Shown piece after piece: positions 61,538 through 64,000 of a stretch of DNA of 64,000 nucleotides. A model generated the notes under the pieces. That model made no database searches and had not been told where the DNA came from. It was given only the letters and a program-made list of their open reading frames with translations. Source of the DNA: Venatoribacter cucullus (lineage in GTDB: Bacteria > Pseudomonadota > Gammaproteobacteria > Pseudomonadales > Oceanobacteraceae); the NCBI RefSeq assembly GCF_016132445.1, contig NZ_CP046056.1, positions 1,178,001-1,242,000 of the forward strand, written 5' to 3'. The first letter of the stretch is position 1; each line of letters starts with the position of its first letter. The translations under genes were made by a program, and so were the position numbers.

Positions 61538-63453
61538 ATCTGACCGTACAGAAGCCGTTGTTCAATCTGACCGCCTTGCCGGTGCGCGATCTCGACCGCC
61601 AGCTGGCGCGCCAGCTGCTGCATTACGAAACCCGCCTGCATGCCAGCTCTAATTCCAGTGCCAGTGCCGAACAATTGCAGGCGCTGCAACTGGCCGGGTT
61701 GATGGTGAGTGTGGCGCTGGGCAAAGGGCAGGTGTGCCTGCCGTTGTCGCAATGCTGGGTATCGGATCTGCAAGAGCCGTGGCATGGCATCGGCCCACAG
61801 CGGCTGCACTCGCTGCTGGCGGGCTGCGCCACCGTGTATGTGGCCGGCCGCGACAGCGCCTATGCCCAGCAGCCGCTGGTGCTGGCGGGCCAGCGTCTGT
61901 ATCTGGCCCGGTATTATTTCTACGAGCAGGACGTACTGGCGCAGCTTGAGCAGCGTCTGGCGTCCCCTCTGCAGGTAGACGACTCAGCGTTGGCCGAGGT
62001 TCTGAATGCCCTGTTTCCAACCTTGCCAGCCGGGCAAACCGACTGGCAGAAAGTGGCCGCCGCCACGGCCTGTTTACAGCGCTTTACCGTGATTACCGGC
62101 GGCCCCGGCACCGGTAAAACCACCACGGTGACGCGCTTGCTCAGCGCCTTGCTGAGTACCCAGCCAGAGCTTTCCATTGCCCTGGCCGCGCCCACGGGTA
62201 AGGCGGCGGCGCGCATGACCGAATCCATCCGTAACGCCAAACTGAAGGGCGCGTTGCCCTATGCGGAACAGATTCCCGACGACAGCTTTACCCTGCATCG
62301 CTTGCTGGGCTGGACTCCCAACGGCTTCCGCTACGGCGCGCAGCGGCATTTACCCTTTGATTGCGTGGTGGTGGACGAAGCCTCGATGGTGGACTTGCCC
62401 ATGATGCACCATCTGCTGATGGCGCTGGCGCCGCACACGCGGCTGATTCTGCTCGGCGACCGCGACCAGCTGGCATCGGTGGAAGCCGGCAGCGTACTGG
62501 CGGATTTATGCGATGCCGGCGTTGAACACGGCCCGGATACAGCTTTTGCCACCCGCCTGAGTGCGTTAACCGGCTATCCGTTGCAGCAGGTGGCCGAAGT
62601 GGCCTGCAGCCCCATGCAGAATGCACTGGCGCAGCTGCGGGTATCGCATCGTTTTGATGCCAGCAGCGGCATTGGCCAGCTGGCGGCGGCGGTGAATAAC
62701 AGCGATATCAGGGCAGCGCAGCAGGCATTCCGTACCTTTGTTGAGCAGATACGTACTTATGAACTGGGGCAGCAGGATGCGCCGCCGTACTGGAACAACA
62801 ACGACTGGCAGCAAAACGTACGCGCAGGGCTGCAGGGTTTTTGCCATGCCGTGACCGCACAACGCCCGGCCACCGAGGTGTTTGACGCCTTTGGCCAATA
62901 CCGGCTGCTGGTGGCGCTGCGCAACGGCCAGAGTGGGGTAGAGGAGGTGAACCGGCAGGTGGAACAACTGCTGGTAAAACAGGGCTTATTACCGGGCCGC
63001 CCGGAAAAAGGTTTGTGGTATGCGGGGCGGCCGGTAATGATCAGCCGCAACGATTACGATCTGGGCCTGTTTAATGGCGATGTCGGCATTACCCTGTGGC
63101 ATACCGACGGCAGCAAACCGCAACTGAAAGTGGCTTTCCCGGACAGCGACGGCGGTATCCGCTGGTTATTACCCAGCCGTTTGCCGGCGCATGAAACCGC
63201 CTTCGCCATGACCGTACACAAAAGCCAGGGTTCGGAATTTACCCGCGTGTGCCTGTTATTGCCGGAACAATGGCAGAACGTGATTACCCGCGAGCTGATC
63301 TACACCGCCATTACCCGCGCCCGCGAGCAGTTTGATGTGTTCAGCAGCAGCGACAGCTGGGAGCGTGGCGTACGCGCCCGGGTGCAGCGTGCCAGTGGTT
63401 TGCGCGAAGCATTATGGCCACAAGCGGCCAATGAGGTTGAGGAATTGTTATGA
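61534..63453 (+). CDS. recD: Exodeoxyribonuclease V alpha subunit
   Basis: The 639-residue RecD subunit: a 5'-3' helicase with Walker A GGPGTGKTTTVTRLLS (about residues 186-201), DEASMVD (motif II), LLGDRDQLASVEAGSVLADL, and the C-terminal AMTVHKSQGSEFTRVCLLLP and YTAITRARE. The start at 61534 overlaps the recB stop (ATGA). The same bases are also open in an upstream frame that is not a gene. With RecB and RecC it processes double-strand ends and degrades phage DNA that lacks Chi. Confidence 0.95.
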   Translation: MNLTVQKPLFNLTALPVRDLDRQLARQLLHYETRLHASSNSSASAEQLQALQLAGLMVSVALGKGQVCLPLSQCWVSDLQEPWHGIGPQRLHSLLAGCATVYVAGRDSAYAQQPLVLAGQRLYLARYYFYEQDVLAQLEQRLASPLQVDDSALAEVLNALFPTLPAGQTDWQKVAAATACLQRFTVITGGPGTGKTTTVTRLLSALLSTQPELSIALAAPTGKAAARMTESIRNAKLKGALPYAEQIPDDSFTLHRLLGWTPNGFRYGAQRHLPFDCVVVDEASMVDLPMMHHLLMALAPHTRLILLGDRDQLASVEAGSVLADLCDAGVEHGPDTAFATRLSALTGYPLQQVAEVACSPMQNALAQLRVSHRFDASSGIGQLAAAVNNSDIRAAQQAFRTFVEQIRTYELGQQDAPPYWNNNDWQQNVRAGLQGFCHAVTAQRPATEVFDAFGQYRLLVALRNGQSGVEEVNRQVEQLLVKQGLLPGRPEKGLWYAGRPVMISRNDYDLGLFNGDVGITLWHTDGSKPQLKVAFPDSDGGIRWLLPSRLPAHETAFAMTVHKSQGSEFTRVCLLLPEQWQNVITRELIYTAITRAREQFDVFSSSDSWERGVRARVQRASGLREALWPQAANEVEELL

Positions 63454-64000
63454 ATAAACGTCGCACCCGGTTGGGTAAAAAACTCTGGATGTGGCTGGCA
63501 CTGGTGCTGGCCATGTTGCTTGCTCTGTTGCTGGTGGTGTTGCACAGCCTGCCCGGGCTGGGCCTGCTGGCAGCATCACGCTGGTACGCTCAGCAAGGCG
63601 AAGGCTATGCCTTAAGCGCCCAGAACTGGCAGTTTGCGCCGTTTAAAACCCGGCTGGAGCTGCACGGAGTCGAGTTACAGCACCCCGGTGTTGGTGCGGA
63701 CAGCACGCAGTTAAAGCGGCTGGTACTGCAATTCCGGCTGCGCGAACTGTTTAATCGGCGGCTGCTGGTGGAACAGGTGCAGGTGGATGGCCTGCACGGT
63801 CAGCTGGCCGTAAAGGAACAGGCTGACGGCCAGCATCTGCAGCTGGCGGGGCTGAGCTTTCCACTGGTGGCAGCACCCATGAGCGACCGTGAACCCCTGA
63901 GTGAGCAAGCGGCTGATGAGCCGGCGGTGGGCAATGCTGACGACGCTGCTCCGGGTACTGAGCCTGTGCAGGACAGCGGGCCGGAATCCGGCACCGAACC
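63450..64000 (+). CDS. AsmA/DUF748-like membrane-anchored protein (partial)
   Basis: Opens with the ATG that overlaps the recD stop by 4 bases and runs off the window (183 codons visible). A basic N terminus and one membrane helix (WLALVLAMLLALLLVVLHSL) precede a periplasmic part rich in beta pattern (YALSAQNWQFAPFKTRLELH, then LKRLVLQFRLRELFNRRLLV), typical of AsmA/TamB/DUF748 proteins that span the periplasm. An acidic, Ser/Pro-rich insert begins near residue 145. Family assignment is tentative because most of the gene lies outside. Confidence 0.6.
   Translation, partial: MNKRRTRLGKKLWMWLALVLAMLLALLLVVLHSLPGLGLLAASRWYAQQGEGYALSAQNWQFAPFKTRLELHGVELQHPGVGADSTQLKRLVLQFRLRELFNRRLLVEQVQVDGLHGQLAVKEQADGQHLQLAGLSFPLVAAPMSDREPLSEQAADEPAVGNADDAAPGTEPVQDSGPESGTE

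Overview
The window reads as chromosome of a GC-rich gammaproteobacterium. The evidence is recCBD in Pseudomonas order, gammaproteobacterial ProS, ApbC, YgiQ and Tag, and a Pseudomonas-type REP palindrome. A marine Oceanospirillales-like host is my best guess, but only a guess. I see no rRNA, tRNA, CRISPR array, prophage or intact insertion sequence. Genes are dense and often overlap by 1-11 bases.

Layout. 1-7.7 kb: the end of a Cache-like sensor protein, apbC, an FMN/FAD/4Fe-4S dienoyl-CoA reductase-like enzyme, a small Ala/Glu-rich lipoprotein, and an orphan 7TMR-DISM histidine kinase with a DUF4234 membrane protein. 7.8-16.4 kb: a MukBEF-like condensin operon (mksF-mksE-mksB) running with overlapping or near-touching genes into a group II truncated haemoglobin, a secreted HExxH peptidase and a chromate transporter. 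No JetD/MksG nuclease is present. 16.4-25.7 kb: a serine hydrolase, then a type I restriction-modification locus (hsdM-hsdS-45-codon ORF-fic-hsdR). 25.9-31.4 kb: housekeeping genes (transglycosylase, proS, methyltransferase, tag, SIMPL protein) and a RelE/ParE toxin-antitoxin pair.

31.5-45.9 kb: a complete assimilatory nitrate cluster. It holds nasA-cobA, nirBD, a NasB-like flavoprotein behind an outer-membrane porin, nrtABD, and nasR (NIT plus ANTAR domains). The non-coding DNA is unusually readable. Four start regions (nasA, nirB, porin, nrtA) have a sigma-54 -24/-12 element. Strong NtrC-like palindromes lie between nasA and nirB and upstream of nrtA. The nasA, porin and nrtA leaders each carry two hexaloop hairpins with A at loop position 1 and G at position 4, the second overlapping the 5' arm of an intrinsic terminator. 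That is the known ANTAR-protein target layout, so the cluster appears to be switched on by nitrogen limitation (NtrC/RpoN) and then gated by nitrate or nitrite through NasR antitermination. The nirB leader differs: one long A1/G4 hairpin, no terminator, and a tiny ORF with the best Shine-Dalgarno.

46-54 kb: ygiQ, two decayed toxin-antitoxin modules (truncated ParE; GNAT toxin with a frameshift and a stop), and a short integron-cassette array without an integrase. The array holds a trypsin-like protease, a DUF3800 protein and a small membrane protein, separated by attC-like sites. Alanine dehydrogenase follows. 54.4-64 kb: recC-recB-recD, overlapping by 4 bases at each junction, then the start of an AsmA/DUF748-like membrane protein that runs off the window.

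The most notable signals are the NtrC/sigma-54/ANTAR regulon, the condensin-globin operon, and the cassette array with a protease and a DUF3800 protein. All functional statements rest on reading motifs by eye; no database search was run.
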